Shown: positions 1 through 11,830, numbered from the stretch's first letter. The stretch: 64,000 nt of DNA from Platerodrilus igneus (GCA_036346225.1 JARFIW010001256.1:868001-932000); one strand, 5' to 3'. The notes: generated by a model not told the origin, from the sequence alone. Program-made: numbers and translations.

Positions 1-1200
1 TTATTCATAATGCAAATTCATAAAGCTTTTGTTAGATAGACAATTTTTATAAAGCATAATTTTGATATGAAACAACGTTTGAAAATTTAAATTCATAATT
101 AAGTATTATCACAAAGATGTTAGTTTCCATGAGTTCAAACTACCAAGGTTAGGTTTATACATAACGTTAAACGTCAAACAGATGATTGCCTCAAGAAATG
201 GAAATCACTTACCACCTTGACCTCAGGGCATGGCTGCTTGCACCAATTAACAAACAAGTTCAACCTACATCGTTATAACAACGCCTCGTAAACTAGAACC
301 ACATTGTAAGTTTCCAATGTGTAATCGTTTTATATGCAATTAAATTAACTTCTTCTTACAACCATTAATCAGCTCTAAGTGTTGCTTCCGAATTAAAACA
401 AAATTTCCATGTTGAAATATGAGGTACGTATATATCTTATACGCAGTAAAATTTTAACAGTCTCGCACGACTATTATTGCTTCAGTTATTAAATGTTGTT
501 TCTTCCCTACTTTAGTGTCGCGCATGATGAGTTTCTAAGCATTCAGATCGATGAATTAATTGAAACTAAATTGCGACTCGCAAGTCAGCCTTGGATATGA
601 ACTTAACCATATTGACGTTAGAATGATCAAAAGCCGACTGATTCGACTCGTCGACAACAACCTGCAAGCAGGTGCGCGAAAGCACACTGTTTGATATCAC
701 CTTAAAGATACTTTGTAAAAATTTTACAATACAAACTGGACATTTATAACTATGCGCTTTATTTACTATATAATTAAACTAAAGAAGGACAATAATTGGG
801 GTGTTTCGAAATTATGATACTTTGTTTTAATTTTGTATTAATTGTAGAAGTACAATTTATATTGAATTATAAAAGTGAATTTAAAAATTTTATAACACAA
901 CACATAATTTTTATGCATTAATTTAGAAGAGGGAAAACGAACTGTTACACTATATTGTGATAATAAAGAATTATAACAAAATTTCGAAAATTTTTAACAC
1001 CACGGACGCTAAACCACATTTAATATTCATTATTCACGAAGCGTCTGGCGATAAATGGAACATGTTGAAAGATTATTTTTATATGGGTAAATATAATTTT
1101 GTTTATTGTTACAACCTTTGTCCAATATGTTCTCGCATTGCTAACCTTCGATTTCCGACAACACGATCATAATTGTTCTAGTTAAACGAGACGAATTAAA
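1..1200. other. AT-rich DNA, no gene seen
   Basis: No reading frame here resembles a known family and I see no clear repeat structure. The short frame at 957-1172 is low in complexity and not recognisable. Confidence 0.6.
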
Positions 1201-1264
1201 TTTAAAGCATTATGGGCACCTCCTTTAGTTGGTAGTTTGGTAAAACTTTTCAAAACATAGCTTG

Positions 1265-1620
1265 CTAGAAGGTGCCAAAAGTATACTGACTGCGTGACCA
1301 TTCGTAAGCCAAACGTAACATTTCACGAACATCTATAAAAATATCGAGCAAGCCTTGGCGATCTTCAATATATAGTGCTCGACTGCCAGGAATAACTACA
1401 ACGTCCTCTTGAAGCTCAAAACCAACACCATGAAACATTTCACTAATCGACACACGTCATCCAAACACCAAAAAATTGGGAGTACAGTTAGTAGGTTCAT
1501 GTTTCGCGGAGTTAATGGCATACTGTATTTGTGGTAATTCAATATTCCACGAACCATGTACTTCAACATAAAAACGTATATGGTACTAATAGTTTTGTTG
1601 ATCCTTTCTAAAAATTGCAC
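1265..1620 (-). pseudogene. Gypsy integrase core end and C-terminus, broken
   Basis: Two overlapping minus-strand frames together align with the younger integrase at 29.4-29.9 kb. One holds FLERINKTI, matching FVERINKTV there and carrying the third catalytic acid (E) of the DDE triad. The other holds the C-terminal stretch LYIEDRQGLLDIF, matching YVLDRQPLFDIF. Just upstream (about 1925-1780) a frame reads AKNRIIALDLIAPLL, then VVRDRFSKY, which fits the start of the integrase core. The frames shift between these blocks, so this is a relic. Enzyme role in the family: insertion of the cDNA into the host chromosome. Confidence 0.75.
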
Positions 1621-2489
1621 TGTGGAGAATATATAACATTATACAAGACCTTTTGAATCTATATTTAACACATAAGCCTTTAAAAATGCGATGTGTCAAC
1701 TAGGCTCCGCTATCACATGATGAATTGAGGTACACCAACAATAAAAAAAAACCTCCTTTCTAAATACTGTTCTATAAAATGTGCCTTGGCTCTACGAAGT
1801 AGCTGTATTGGATATACTTCGAAAACCGATCTCTAACAACTAATAATCATTTATAACTTGCCTTTGAACGAAGAAGAGGAGCGATCAAATCCAAAGCAAT
1901 AATTCTATTTTTAGCCATGAATCCTAAAGTAGCAAGGTTTAATGATTTTTGTGCTCCTCACACACCAGACCCTTACGACAAAATTTTAAAATGTTTAAAC
2001 TCATTTTAGGCCACTAACAACGTTCTTGAACTGGTGACATGGTTTTGGAAAAGTCAAAGTGTCCAGCTGTAGGAGGATCATGGCAAGAACGAATTATATT
2101 ATTTAGCTGAGATTTTTGGGACTAGCTGTTTCTATTCAATAACATTGGACCAGAAAAGTAAGTGAGAAGCGATAAACTTAAAAATAAACCCTTTTTCAAC
2201 CTCCCACTGTGAATAGTTTCTAGGTGACGACATTTTTTTTTTCTTAATGACATGAATCATTGATCTAAATTTTCCAACTTAACTTAAATTAATGACAAGC
2301 TTAACAATAAGAGGTACACGGCCGAGATAGTCAGGAACTGCATTAAACTTTCCTTTTCTGTGTACCAACTCAAATGTCTACTCTTTCGAACGAACTTCTC
2401 AACGAAGCAGCTTTCTTGTTAGATTTTGAATATTGCTTAACCACAACAAAGAATATTTCGAACATCAATAAATCAAAGTCATCTTCAAT

Positions 2490-2708
2490 TTATGTCATAA
2501 AAGAGAAATAATCTGTTACTACTGTAAAGTGGATGCCTTCTACCCATGGACTAAACTTTTCACTAGCAAGAATTACGGCCAGACATTCCTTCTCTGCTAC
2601 AGAACAGTTTTGTTCGACTAAGAGGCTTGCTCGCATAAGATATAACATGCTTTTGTGCCTCAAAATTTTGAATAAGAACTGCATCAAGACATGTATTACT
2701 TGGGTCAC
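2490..2708 (-). pseudogene. Gypsy RNase H fragment
   Basis: The minus-strand frame carries SVAEKECLAVILASEKF, then VEGIHFTVVTDYFSF. These correspond to the conserved RNase H block of Ty3/Gypsy pol (the E of EKE and the D of VTD are catalytic positions in the family). It directly follows the RT frame with a frameshift, as expected for adjacent domains of one polyprotein. It is short and without a start, so it is a relic. Confidence 0.8.
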
Positions 2709-3040
2709 ATGCTATAATAAACAGAACGAAGTAATAGGATCACGCAAAATGGGTGCAGCATCTGAGTTTCATGTAACGGTCTGACCTTTTTCATTTTTTT
2801 AATAAGATCATTTATCGGTGCAACTACAGATGAAAAATATTTTTTAAAACTACGGTACTGACTGCACATGCCTATAAATCTTTTGACTTCAGTTGTAGTC
2901 CTAAGACGTGAAAAATTTGTCATTGTCTAAACTTTATCAGGATCAGTCCAGAGTGAATTTGAACCAATGAGTATTAAACCAGAAATTCCAAAGATTTCTT
3001 AAAAACTTGCACTTTTCCAAATTAATCGCGAGACCTACAT
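2705..3040 (-). pseudogene. Gypsy reverse transcriptase C-terminal fragment
   Basis: The minus frame reads RLRTTTEVKRFIGMCSQYR, then a segment ending INDLIKK. This is the thumb/connection region of Ty3/Gypsy RT (family pattern: ...T..EV+RFLG...YYR.F...). About 30 codons upstream, in a shifted frame, LINLEKCKF matches the conserved block before it. The catalytic YVDD region is not present. The fragment ends at about 3040 where LINE sequence begins. Confidence 0.8.
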
Positions 3041-3044
3041 CCAA

Positions 3045-4790
3045 AATGTACCTCTGTACCTAAAATTCATTCCAATCTGGTTGAGTATTTCTATCATTTT
3101 TTGCATTTTCTATTGTCGAATGCTTTTTCCAGATCTACAAACTCTTAATACACGCTTTCCCCTTTTTCTATTGTTTTTTCCAGTATCTCCCTCAGAGTTA
3201 AAATAGCCTCCCGTGTTCCCCTGTTTCGCCTAAACCCAAATTGATCTTCTCCTAGTATTTCTTCAGCTCGTTTTTCCATTCATCTTTGTACAATTGTAGT
3301 TGATATTTTTGACACGTGTGCTGTCTGACTTATTGTTCGAAAATTTTCACATCTATCTCTTTTTTTATATAGTTACTCTGATGTTACGTTTGAATTCTTT
3401 GGGTAGCTCGCATGTCTCATACATTAGCTTACAAGTTGGAAGAGACGTTCTGTTACTGCTTGTTCAGCGGCTACTAGAGTTTCTGCTTGCACTTTATCTG
3501 TACCCGGCGCCTTACCATTTTTCAACTCGAAGTATAGGATATCCCAAGTTATCATTTTCAATGTCAGATTCCTGTTCTAATGCTGTTACTTCCTCTCCTG
3601 CATATAAATCCCTCATATATTATTGCCATCTACCACTTTATCTACATTTTGTATAATGACGTTTCCTTTCGTGCCCCTTATATTTTTGCTATACGGTTTT
3701 ATATCCCTAACATTCATTCTAATTAGTTTGTATGCTTCGTCTGTCGTTCGTATTTCCATCTTAGTTTGTACCTCTTTGCACTTTTCATCAATCCATTGTT
3801 TTTTAGCTTTCTTGCACTTGCGAATAACTTCCCAGTTATGGTTTTGTATCTCTGTTTTCCTGTTCAGTTTGATCTATTTTTGTATTTTCGTCTTTCTTCT
3901 ATTAAATTCAGCATATCTTTTGTTATCCATGGTTTCTTATTTTCTTTATGTGTATACCCCAGAATATCTCTGGCTGCGATGTCTAAGTTGGATTTAATGT
4001 TATTCCATTCTGTTTCTACTTCCTTAGTATCAGAAATTTTCCCGATATCTTTCAGCAATTCATTTGACTTTTTTTCAAATCTTTCATGGGTATCTTTATC
4101 TTTTAGTTTCTCAAAGTCAATGTGCATTTTCCATTTCTTTTTCAAATTTTTAAATTTAAGTGCAGCTTTCATAATTACGATGTTGTGATCGGTGTCTATA
4201 TCTGCTTCTGGATAGCTTCTACAGTCTTTTACTTGATTCCTTTGTCTAATAAGAATGTAATCTATTTGATAACTTCCTATATCCCCTGGCATCTTCCATG
4301 TGTATCGTCTTGAAACAATGTGTTTATGATGGTTAAATTATTTTTGTCACAAAATTCTACCAACCTACTTCCCTTGCCGTTTCTCGTGCCTAAACCAAAT
4401 AAACCTACTACCCCTCCTTCCGTACCCTCACCTGCCACTGCATCAAAATCCCCCGTAATTATTAAATTTTCATGGTCTTTTACGTATCTTGGAATGTTTT
4501 CGATATCTTTGTAGATGGCTTCTACCTCTTCGTCACTGTAGCTAGAGGTGGGCATGTATACTTGTAATATTACTGTGTTTACCGGTTTAGATTCTAATCT
4601 AACCATGAGAACTTTATCGTTCTTTTGTAAGTAATTTTCTACACATAACTATCGCCATACCAGAATTTATTTCCTCTGATCTTATAGGAATTACCTTAAA
4701 GTCTCCACTCCAAAAATCCTTTGCTTTTTGACCACCGAACTTCGCTGATCCCTACCATGTCTAATTTGTTACGTTCAGTTTATACTGTTA
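3045..4790 (-). mobile_element. RTE-like LINE remnant (copy 1), endonuclease to mid-RT
   Basis: On the minus strand this segment runs from the apurinic-type endonuclease (4790-4277) through a linker (to about 3700) into the start of RT (about 3700-3050). The RT part reads like 52.04-52.50 kb of this window, where the same block is on the plus strand. The 3' half of RT and the tail are missing. The 5' end of the endonuclease lies at 6040-6260, beyond about 1.25 kb of unrelated DNA. Frames are multiply broken. The clade call (RTE or a close relative) is by motif style only. Confidence 0.8.
4277..4790 (-). pseudogene. LINE endonuclease domain, partial
   Basis: Exonuclease-endonuclease-phosphatase fold of a non-LTR retrotransposon. 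The minus frame 4606-4277 contains VYMPTSSYSDEEVEAIY, then LIITGDFDAVAGEGTEGG. The GDF(N)A motif is the metal-binding aspartate/asparagine pair; here the N is D. Upstream (about 4785-4740) the shifted frame reads LDMVGISEVRW, where E is a catalytic residue. In the family this enzyme nicks target DNA to prime reverse transcription. It matches the copy at 37.28-37.76 kb almost residue for residue. Stops and a frameshift make it inactive. Confidence 0.8.
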
Positions 4791-6039
4791 TGACTTTTAT
4801 GTATTCCCAAATAAAATATCACATTACCGCTACTTTTCTCGCTTATCCTAACTTCAGAATGCATTGTAATTAGGCAACCCATGTTACTCTGTAAATGCAT
4901 AAATACTAAATTTGTTATATTTAGTGAGCGGTGCTAAATATTTGACAATTGTCACGAGAAAATAATTTTGATACCGTTGTTAGGTTTTACTTTATATTTC
5001 GTCTTGTGTTTGAAATTTAAGCGAGCAATTACCCATTCCTATTCGAATTTCCTCCTTTTAGGTTAATTGGTAGGTAACCGCCATTTAGTGGTATAGTTTC
5101 AAAAGTTAGTGCCTGATTTTTAGCTCGCTTATGGATGAATTTCCGTTGTATTATACAGAAAGTGGATAATTCACTTTATACTCGTACTGTTTCGACCTAC
5201 CTAATGTATACCTTTTGGTTTCTACTCTCCCGCTTTACTGGAGTACTGGTTACTGTTTGTGCGGATTTGTTACCGTACTAACGGCTGATGATGGGTCACA
5301 GTTCGACTATCCGCAGAGCAATTCGAATTGGTGGTGCTGCATCTGTTCTACAGCACTTTTGGTGAGATCCTTCTAGAATATCTCTTTTTATTACGTTTAT
5401 ATGTACGTACCATGTACTGCTCAAATCGTTAAATACACTACTGTATATTGCTGCTAGGAGCCCGAACTCCATTACTGATACTTTTAGGGTTTGTTCGTGT
5501 TAACATAGTTCAATTCTTCCGCTATACGCCCATGAATTTAAGATTATAATATATGTTAGATTTTAAAAACTATAGAAAACAGAGTTTACTATAAATATTT
5601 TTTTCTACATTATTATTTTAAATTTCAATTAGAGATTGTAAAGCTGGTGCGTATCTGGAAACGTTTCTAAATGTGTATAAAGCTCTTGCAGTAAATTGTA
5701 AATTACGAATTATTAGTGAGAGGGTTACATAATTATGGTAACCTATTTCTTTGAGTTAAGCATTAACTGTACTTTAAAATTGTATAGAAAACTGTCATAC
5801 GTACGGTACCTATAAATAATTGTTATTAACAAACCCCACTCAACCTTCCATGAATAAACTATCTAGGCAGGCTACTTTACTTTTATTATTATAAATACTG
5901 ATATCCGACCGATTAAGGTGTGGTCATTGTTTACATTTCTACATGACCTAACCTTGTTTTATTTCAGCTATTCGATATATTCGTTCTTGTTTAATCCTAC
6001 ACCCACTCCCAATCTACGACTACGTTAGTCCGGCATCCT
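4791..6039. other. unidentified 1.25-kb segment splitting a LINE endonuclease
   Basis: The LINE endonuclease reads up to about 6060 on one side and resumes at about 4785 on the other, so this DNA interrupts it. No coding frame is recognisable. The octamer TTGTTACG near 4768 has its reverse complement CGTAACAA near 6065, which could be a short terminal inverted repeat. No target-site duplication is clear. It could be a non-autonomous DNA transposon or other insertion. Confidence 0.4.
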
Positions 6040-6260
6040 TTTCGTTTATGCTACGGTGGTACCGTAACAAGTGCTATCCTATCTATTTCAATTTTTAAGT
6101 TTTCTAGCTTACCTACTTGCTCCACACTTCTGATATTCCACGCTCCGACTCGCAGAATATTCCCGATTCTTTTTCTAAGTTTTCCGATCACATCCTTAAA
6201 AGTAGTCCCCTCCAAGAGATCCGAATGAGGGCTATTTTGCCTCCAGAATCTTATACCTCA
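6040..6260 (-). pseudogene. LINE 5' leader and endonuclease N-terminus (copy 1)
   Basis: On the minus strand the frame reads RVGAWNIRSVEQVGKLENL, then KIEIDRI. That is the first block of the LINE endonuclease (the N of WN is a catalytic residue in the family). Just upstream is a leader closely resembling 58.06-58.15 kb on the plus strand, including CCATTCGGA-type and GACTACT-type blocks. Its natural continuation, LDMVGISEVRW, lies at about 4785, so the element was split by the intervening 1.25 kb. Confidence 0.7.
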
Positions 6261-6482
6261 GAGGATGCCATCATTTTAAATACAATTTAAGTACGCTTTG
6301 TACTTGGGAGGTAATGCGCTGTTCTCTTTTGGGTAACTATTTTAGTCTGATTCCTCACTAAAGACACTACTAATTTGGTTGGACCTGTAGTTTGGCTCTT
6401 TAGATCACTGGAAGGCGGAAGCCATTCCACTTGTTCTAGTAATATAGAATTTCGTCAAGGTGCAGGTCCATTCGGAATGGAC
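6261..6482. other. no gene seen
   Basis: Short gap between the LINE leader and the foldback. ATTCGGAATGG-like blocks resemble LINE leader DNA but are too short to assign. Confidence 0.4.
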
Positions 6483-7224
6483 TTAGATCCAATCAAGCAT
6501 AAAACTCAAATTTGAAATTTTTAAGCAAAATAAGATAAATAGAATAGATTAGTTAAACTTAATAGACTCCATACTAAATTACACTTAAAATAGATTAATC
6601 TAACTACAGAGCAACAGCTACAATTTCGAACTTTCGAGTTTTCGAACTTTCTAGCCTTGGAGATTTCTAGCCCCACGTTTGTTGCCAGTTTTAACTTATC
6701 GAGCCAATATTGAGTTCTTTCCTTCTTTTGATAAATCCCAACAGAAAAATATATATATATACTATCATTTCTTTCCGACTGATAATCTATGAAAAGAGTG
6801 GGCCCTCTTTATTTAATCATGAACTTTGCTAGTATAGTAGAGTCATCGGAACCCACGGCCACGTCTCAGAGGTCTCTGTAGAAGTTATAGTTTTAACGAG
6901 TCGGTAGATATCCCCTTTTCTTAGACTATCAGTCGGAAAGAGATGATGTTGTATTTTCTTTTCTGTTGGGATTTACCAAAAGAAGGAAGAACTTAGTGTT
7001 GGTTCGATAAGTTAAAACTGGCAACAAACGTGGGGCTAGAAATCCCCAAAGTTAGAAAGTTTGAAAACTCGAAAGTTCAAAATTGTCACTGTTACTCTAT
7101 AGTTAGTTTAATCTATTTTTAACTATAATTTAGTATGGACTCTATTAGTAAGTTTGACTAATTTATTCTATCTGTCTAATTTTGCTTGAAAATTTAAAAT
7201 TTAAGTACGTTTGATTGGATCTAA
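6483..7224. repeat. foldback: long inverted repeat, about 320-bp arms
   Basis: The left arm (6483 to about 6805) is matched in reverse complement by the right arm (about 6905 to 7224). Shared landmarks are TTAGATCCAATCAA at the outer ends, CCATACTAAATTA, CCCCACGTTTGTTGCCAG, AAATCCCAACAGAAAA, and CTTTCCGACTGAT near the loop. The loop is only about 100 bp. Arms look roughly 85 per cent alike by eye, with small indels. There is no coding sequence. It could be a foldback-type DNA transposon, a long-TIR MITE, or a duplicated-inverted fragment. Transcribed through, it would form a long hairpin. Confidence 0.85.
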
Positions 7225-7439
7225 ATATAACAAGAAACTTTTTTATTTTATCTTTTTTTAAAAAGTGTTTGCATTTTAAAGTGTTGGTTCAAAGTTTTTT
7301 TGATTAGAAGTATGAATTATCCCTTGCCTGTAATTTTCTTGGCTATTTGAATTATCAATATTTATAAAAAATTTGAGAAATTCTCTAGTGTTTGTTTAAA
7401 TCAAGTTGAGCTGGAATATGAACTTAGGATAAGATACGT

Positions 7440-8740
7440 AGAAAGCAATAGACCAGCAGCAGATAAGAGAAAAATGTTGACTCGGTTATTAACAAAAAAA
7501 AAACAAAAAGTAAAACATGTTTGTTTAATTGATATTAGTGAATATAACAAATTTCCCTACAGAATGTGAAGAAATTAATACCACATTAGATTCAGTGTAG
7601 AATTTTTTACCAGAGTTTAAAGGTAATCGATCGGATTCTATTTTTAAGGGCGCACAGTCTAAGACCAAACATCTTTTTAGCCGAGCTATGAGAATGAAAA
7701 TACCCAACAAAAATTTGAAATGAGCTCTTTTATTTAGAAATGAGGCTTTTGCAACAATTCTCCCTTTAAGCAGACTTGTATAAATGTGTAGATCATGAAA
7801 CAGGGGTCAGAAAGTTTTGATGAGAGAATTTGAGTGCATCTTCGAGCAAAAAACGTAACGGTCCAGGCATTCGCATTTCTCACACCTGCTCTTCCTATAG
7901 GTGCAAGGGCAGTTTTTTGTGATCCTAAACAAGTTCATTCATTTTTAGATATGGTAAGTAAATTATCATAAGCCCATACATTGTCAAAAGTAGAACTATT
8001 TCATAGCGAGGTAGAATTATTTTTGGGAAATGTATTAATTTGGTACAGGAGTGTTAAAGATCCATTACGGGATTGGGATCCTTTGGTGAATCGTTAAAAG
8101 AAAGATTTTTGCCCCAATATTCTGAGAATGATGTGTGGGAACTACTAAGAACAGTTGGCAAAAGAAGGATGAAAGTATAGTTCTTTCAGTAGCGCATACG
8201 CAAAGTCTTTTTAAAAAGCTACTTCAAATTCCAGCTGAAATTACTAAGGTAAAATATGCGACAAAAATTGATTACCTCGCTCTGTTTGATATAGATGATA
8301 CAAATAATTTGTTAAAGTTAGACAAGAGATTAGAGCAAGAAGTGTTACTAAAAAATAAATCTAGTGCGGTCATACCAAATGACAATTATACATTTCGTAG
8401 TCGTATAAAACCGCAAATGAATAGAAAACGCCAAGTTTCGTTTAAAAGTGCATCTACATTAAGAAATCGAAGATGAGAAACCAAGTCGTCTTCTAATCAA
8501 GTGTCGTCAGTAGTGAATCTACAGAGTACAGTTAAAAATAATTATTTTTTGTGGTGGGGAATTGTTTTACGTATTGGTCAGGTGTTTAAGTATTGTCAAG
8601 CTACCAAAAAAGTATTTTGTTTAGGATGTGATTATAATGGAATTACTCGCCCATCATGTCAAAGGTATTCAAAAAAACGAGTAAGAAATCAGATGTCATA
8701 TATTCGGCATACTGTTCTTTTTAAATACAAAAATATTTAA
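7440..8740 (+). pseudogene. Gypsy-type gag remnant
   Basis: Plus-strand frames carry a Ty3/Gypsy-like capsid core: LIWYRSVKDPLRDWDSFG, then LKERFLPQYSENDVWELL (about 8035-8140), continued by VAHTQSLFKKLLQIP at 8195 in another frame. The family pattern is a.WyR....SW..F...F...F.P....L. About 130 codons on, a damaged zinc-knuckle-like stretch reads YCQATKKVFCLGCDYNGITR (8598-8655), which has lost some cysteines. Gag packages RNA in a virus-like particle. No protease or RT follows. The frame shifts at least twice, so this is a relic and may be a distant partner of the other Gypsy elements here. Confidence 0.65.
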
Positions 8741-9071
8741 ATATATTGCTGGTGTCTTGCAGGATAAAGATTTGTACCTTAGGTTTGTGTTCTAATTTGT
8801 TACAATTTCAATATTTTTTGCGTCCCTAAATGTTTTTGCGTCACAATAATTGACTGTAACAAGCGCCCAAAATTACTTGGGTTAAATTTATTTGTTTTTA
8901 TTTAAAAAAGAACGCGATTGTATCATTAATGGGTGTCTTTTTTTTATTGTTTTTATGCTTTCTTTTTTATGTTATGACAGACGAACGATCTGTTTTTATT
9001 TTATTTTTATGTTATTTACCAACAATTATTTTCTTCTATTTCAACAGGGCGTATTAGTTTTGGGTTTTTTT
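8741..9071. other. AT-rich DNA, no gene seen
   Basis: Poly-T-rich sequence without recognisable coding or repeat structure. Confidence 0.5.
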
Positions 9072-9145
9072 ACTACAATACACACACGCACGCACGCACG
9101 CGCGTACACACACGCGCGCGCATATACACATACAGACACCATGTG
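9072..9145. repeat. (CA)n/(CGCA)n microsatellite
   Basis: An impure alternating purine-pyrimidine tract built from CACACG, CGCA, CGCG and TACACA units. Such tracts can adopt Z-DNA; no function is implied. Both strands show frames across it only because of low complexity. Confidence 0.9.
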
Positions 9146-10984
9146 ACTGGTTAGTTAACGGGGCATTCTTTTCTTTTTCTTTGTTGATGTGTGATAGTCG
9201 GGGTCGACCACTTACGGTACTTTCGTTGCCTTCCTTGTCCGCACGGTATTCGTAACAAATCAAAATATCACCGTGTATCAAAAATTTAGAAAATAAAAAT
9301 TTCTGTTATAACGCGGGTTACATATCCTCAAAAATAGAATATATATGTAAGTAATAGAACTATTAAGAATTATTAAAAATTAAGTTAGATGCAACAATGT
9401 AATATTAAAGGACATAATAAAAAGGCTAATGAAAGTACAACAAACCAGACAGTGAGAACGGAAACAAACATTGTATTCCAGACGTAACGTGATATTTCAG
9501 ATGCAGGTCACAGTAGGTTACAAGACAGCAATTATTAAAATTAAGATTGTTGCATTGTATTAAATACAGAAATAAACAGACATAAGCTATGCAGTTCCCA
9601 AAAGCAATGTGAGGGGCAGGGATAGCATAAATACCCGCGAGAGCCCAAGATGACCAGTCAGTCTAGAGCTTTTCAACTTTAACATTGTTGTCAGTTCAGC
9701 TACTCACCATAATTTTAATTTATTTAATTAGTGAAAGTCAAGTTAGAATAATTTCGATTTCAAACGTTAATGAACATAACGTACTTGTAAATTAAAATTA
9801 ATCATTGTAATTCAGTATTAAATAAATTTGATAGAAAAAAATTTTTGGAAAAGCTTTTTAAAAAGTCGCTACAAGAGGCCAAAACCTAACTTGCAAAAAC
9901 GAAAACAAACGCTGTACTTGGTTTACAACAATGAGTTTTTCTCGAAAAAAAAGGTGGAGGATGCGTTGTTCATTTTTTTGTAATTCTTATAGTTAACGAG
10001 TTTCCCTATTAAAACATCCAATTTAGGACATCCTGTACAGTGTAGTCCAAGCAGCGAAGCGGCGCTGTGTTATTTACGAGTAGCTAATGGTCGCAAAACA
10101 TCACAGCACTTGAGAAATCTAGCGCTTTAGAGACGCATATTATTTCTAATTAAGTAATGATTTTTGTAACATTAGCTCAATAATTATGATAAACGCATTT
10201 CATAACTTCTTTTTAACTTGTATTATAGACTAGAAAGATGGGCATCCTTAAGAAAAAGTCATGTTTATTTTTAATGCGTGTATATTTCAGTCGGTAATCT
10301 TGTAGGTTTAAGTTTTTTTTAACAAATTTTTAAATTTGTAATACTTTATTATGCATCAAAAAATGCATATTTTTTATTAAGTTATCCAGTAGTTTTTCAA
10401 AAGCATTCTGTTAAATGAGTTTCCACCATCTTTTGCACCGCGCAATATACTAAGGGAAATCACAAACTCAATGTTATTTAAACTACTGTTTTTTTCTAAG
10501 TAACGCTTAGAATGTTTTTCCTTTCTGTATCGATTCGTTTTTTAATTTTTGCTGGAGCTTGATGAAAAGATATAGTGAGATTGAGTACTCTACCAAGATT
10601 AAAAGAAAACGCAGAACGATGACGCTAAGAATCCAGGGCCTTTCTTTTTATTAAGTAAATTAAATTGCTCCACTTACATCTTCTTATTCATTGATCATCT
10701 GGAACTTGTTTCGTTGTTGATTAACTTTTTCTTGCTATTCCCTATTGAAGCTTGCGGTTTTGGGTTTATTACCTTATTTAACTTTCGAAGTGTTTGTTTT
10801 CATTTATAAAGTCAGATATTTTGAAAATTACATAAATTATTATTATGTAGGTGTGTGAAGTTAGCCGCGACTTTGTAAGCACTAATGTTCTTATAAGTAT
10901 CGAAAATTAGTGCTATTTATTAGTACTTTATAAAAGAAAATTGAAAATGGCAATTCATAATTAGCCGGGATTTTTTTAATTAAA
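9146..10984. other. AT-rich intergenic DNA, no gene seen
   Basis: No domain is recognisable. A possible core promoter lies at 9612-9665. The motif GGACATCCTGTACAG near 10026-10040 resembles the ACACCCTGTATA-type motif seen near the end of elements A-D and may mark a TE end. From about 10,855 the DNA grades into the satellite-like array. Confidence 0.5.
9612..9665 (+). promoter_or_regulatory. possible TATA plus initiator core promoter
   Basis: CATAAATACC (TATA-like, about 9625) is followed about 30 bp later by CCAGTCAGTC, which fits the arthropod initiator TCAGTY. The local DNA is GC-richer than its surroundings. No coding frame follows, and AATAAA occurs near 9820, so this could be the U3-R of a solo LTR. 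I could not define LTR ends. Confidence 0.3.
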
Positions 10985-11830
10985 AAAACTTTTTACAGCC
11001 GAGAGGTAGTGCTTCGTTAGTGCTTCATAATTCAGAGGCGAAGGACAACTAATAAAAACGTTGTGATCACTTACTTTATTGCGGCTAACTTCAAAACTGG
11101 TCACGGTTGATTTCAAATTGAAAAATTCGTTTCAACCGAAAATTAGTGCTTTGTTAGATCTCTTTAGTGCTTCATATCTAAGAGGCATAGGACTTTTAAT
11201 AAAAAAGTTACGGCCACTTATATTTTTTATTCTTCCGCGGTTTGTTTCAATTTCACAAAAGCTTTTGCAGCGGAAAGTTAGTGCTTCGTTAGTGCTCTTT
11301 AGTGCTTTATATTTCAGTGACGTACGACTACTAATAAACAAGTTGTGGCCACTTAACATTTTTGCGGCTAACTTCACAAGTGGTCAGAGTTTGTTTCAAA
11401 TTCAAAAATTCGTTTCAGCCGAAAGCTAGTACTTCGTTGGTGCTCCTTAGTGCTTCATATCTAAGAGGCATGGAACTTTTAATAAAAAAAGTTACCGCCA
11501 CTTATATTTTTAATTCTTCCACGGTTTGTTTCAATTTCAAAAAGCTTTTGCAGCCAAAAATTAGTGCTTGGTAAGTCCTTGGTGCTTCATATTTCAATGA
11601 CTTCTAATAAAAAAGTTATTGCCACTTATATTTTTAATTTTAACCGCATTTGTTTCAATTTCCAAAAACTTTTGCAGTCGAAAATTAGTACTTCGTTAGT
11701 GTTCTTTAGTGCTTCATATTTCAGTGGTGTTCGGCTGCAAATAGAAAAGTTACGACCACTTATATTTTTATAGCTGGCCGCGTTTTTGTGCTTCATATCT
11801 GTGGCGTACGACTACTAACAAATCAGCTGC
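10985..11830 (+). repeat. satellite-like tandem array, about 140-bp monomers
   Basis: The landmark TTAGTGCTTCGTTAGTGCT (with variants) recurs at about 10,998, 11,143, 11,281, 11,425, 11,561 and 11,684, with a partial unit near 11,790. Each unit also has GGCCACTTATATTTTT and GTTTCAA..TTTTGCAG blocks. Two monomer types alternate: TATCTAAGAGGCAT-G (11,178 and 11,460) and TATTTCAGTGACGT (11,315 and 11,595). This gives a dimer period near 280 bp. Long open frames on both strands simply reflect the repeat. By eye the units differ by about 15-25 per cent, so the array is old. Confidence 0.85.

Larger units (their letters stand above)
1200..3040 (-). mobile_element. decayed Ty3/Gypsy pol remnant
   Basis: Read on the minus strand from 3040 down to 1200, the order is reverse transcriptase C-terminus, RNase H, integrase core, integrase C-terminus. 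That is the Ty3/Gypsy pol order. Every domain is interrupted by stops and frameshifts, and no LTR is visible. The integrase tail resembles the integrase at 29.2-30.0 and 34.4-35.1 kb in this window, so the two are probably related lineages with this one much older. The upstream half of RT is absent: at about 3045 the sequence passes into a LINE remnant. Confidence 0.8.

Noticed and set aside
9072..9145. Short proteins read through the CA/CGCA tract
   Set aside because: Cys/Val/Arg/Ala or Thr/His/Ala repeats from a microsatellite; the same occurs at 49,325-49,430.
10985..11830. Overlapping open frames on both strands in the tandem array as repeat proteins
   Set aside because: They follow the 140-bp monomers, break at indels, and exist on both strands, as expected of repeats lacking stops by chance.
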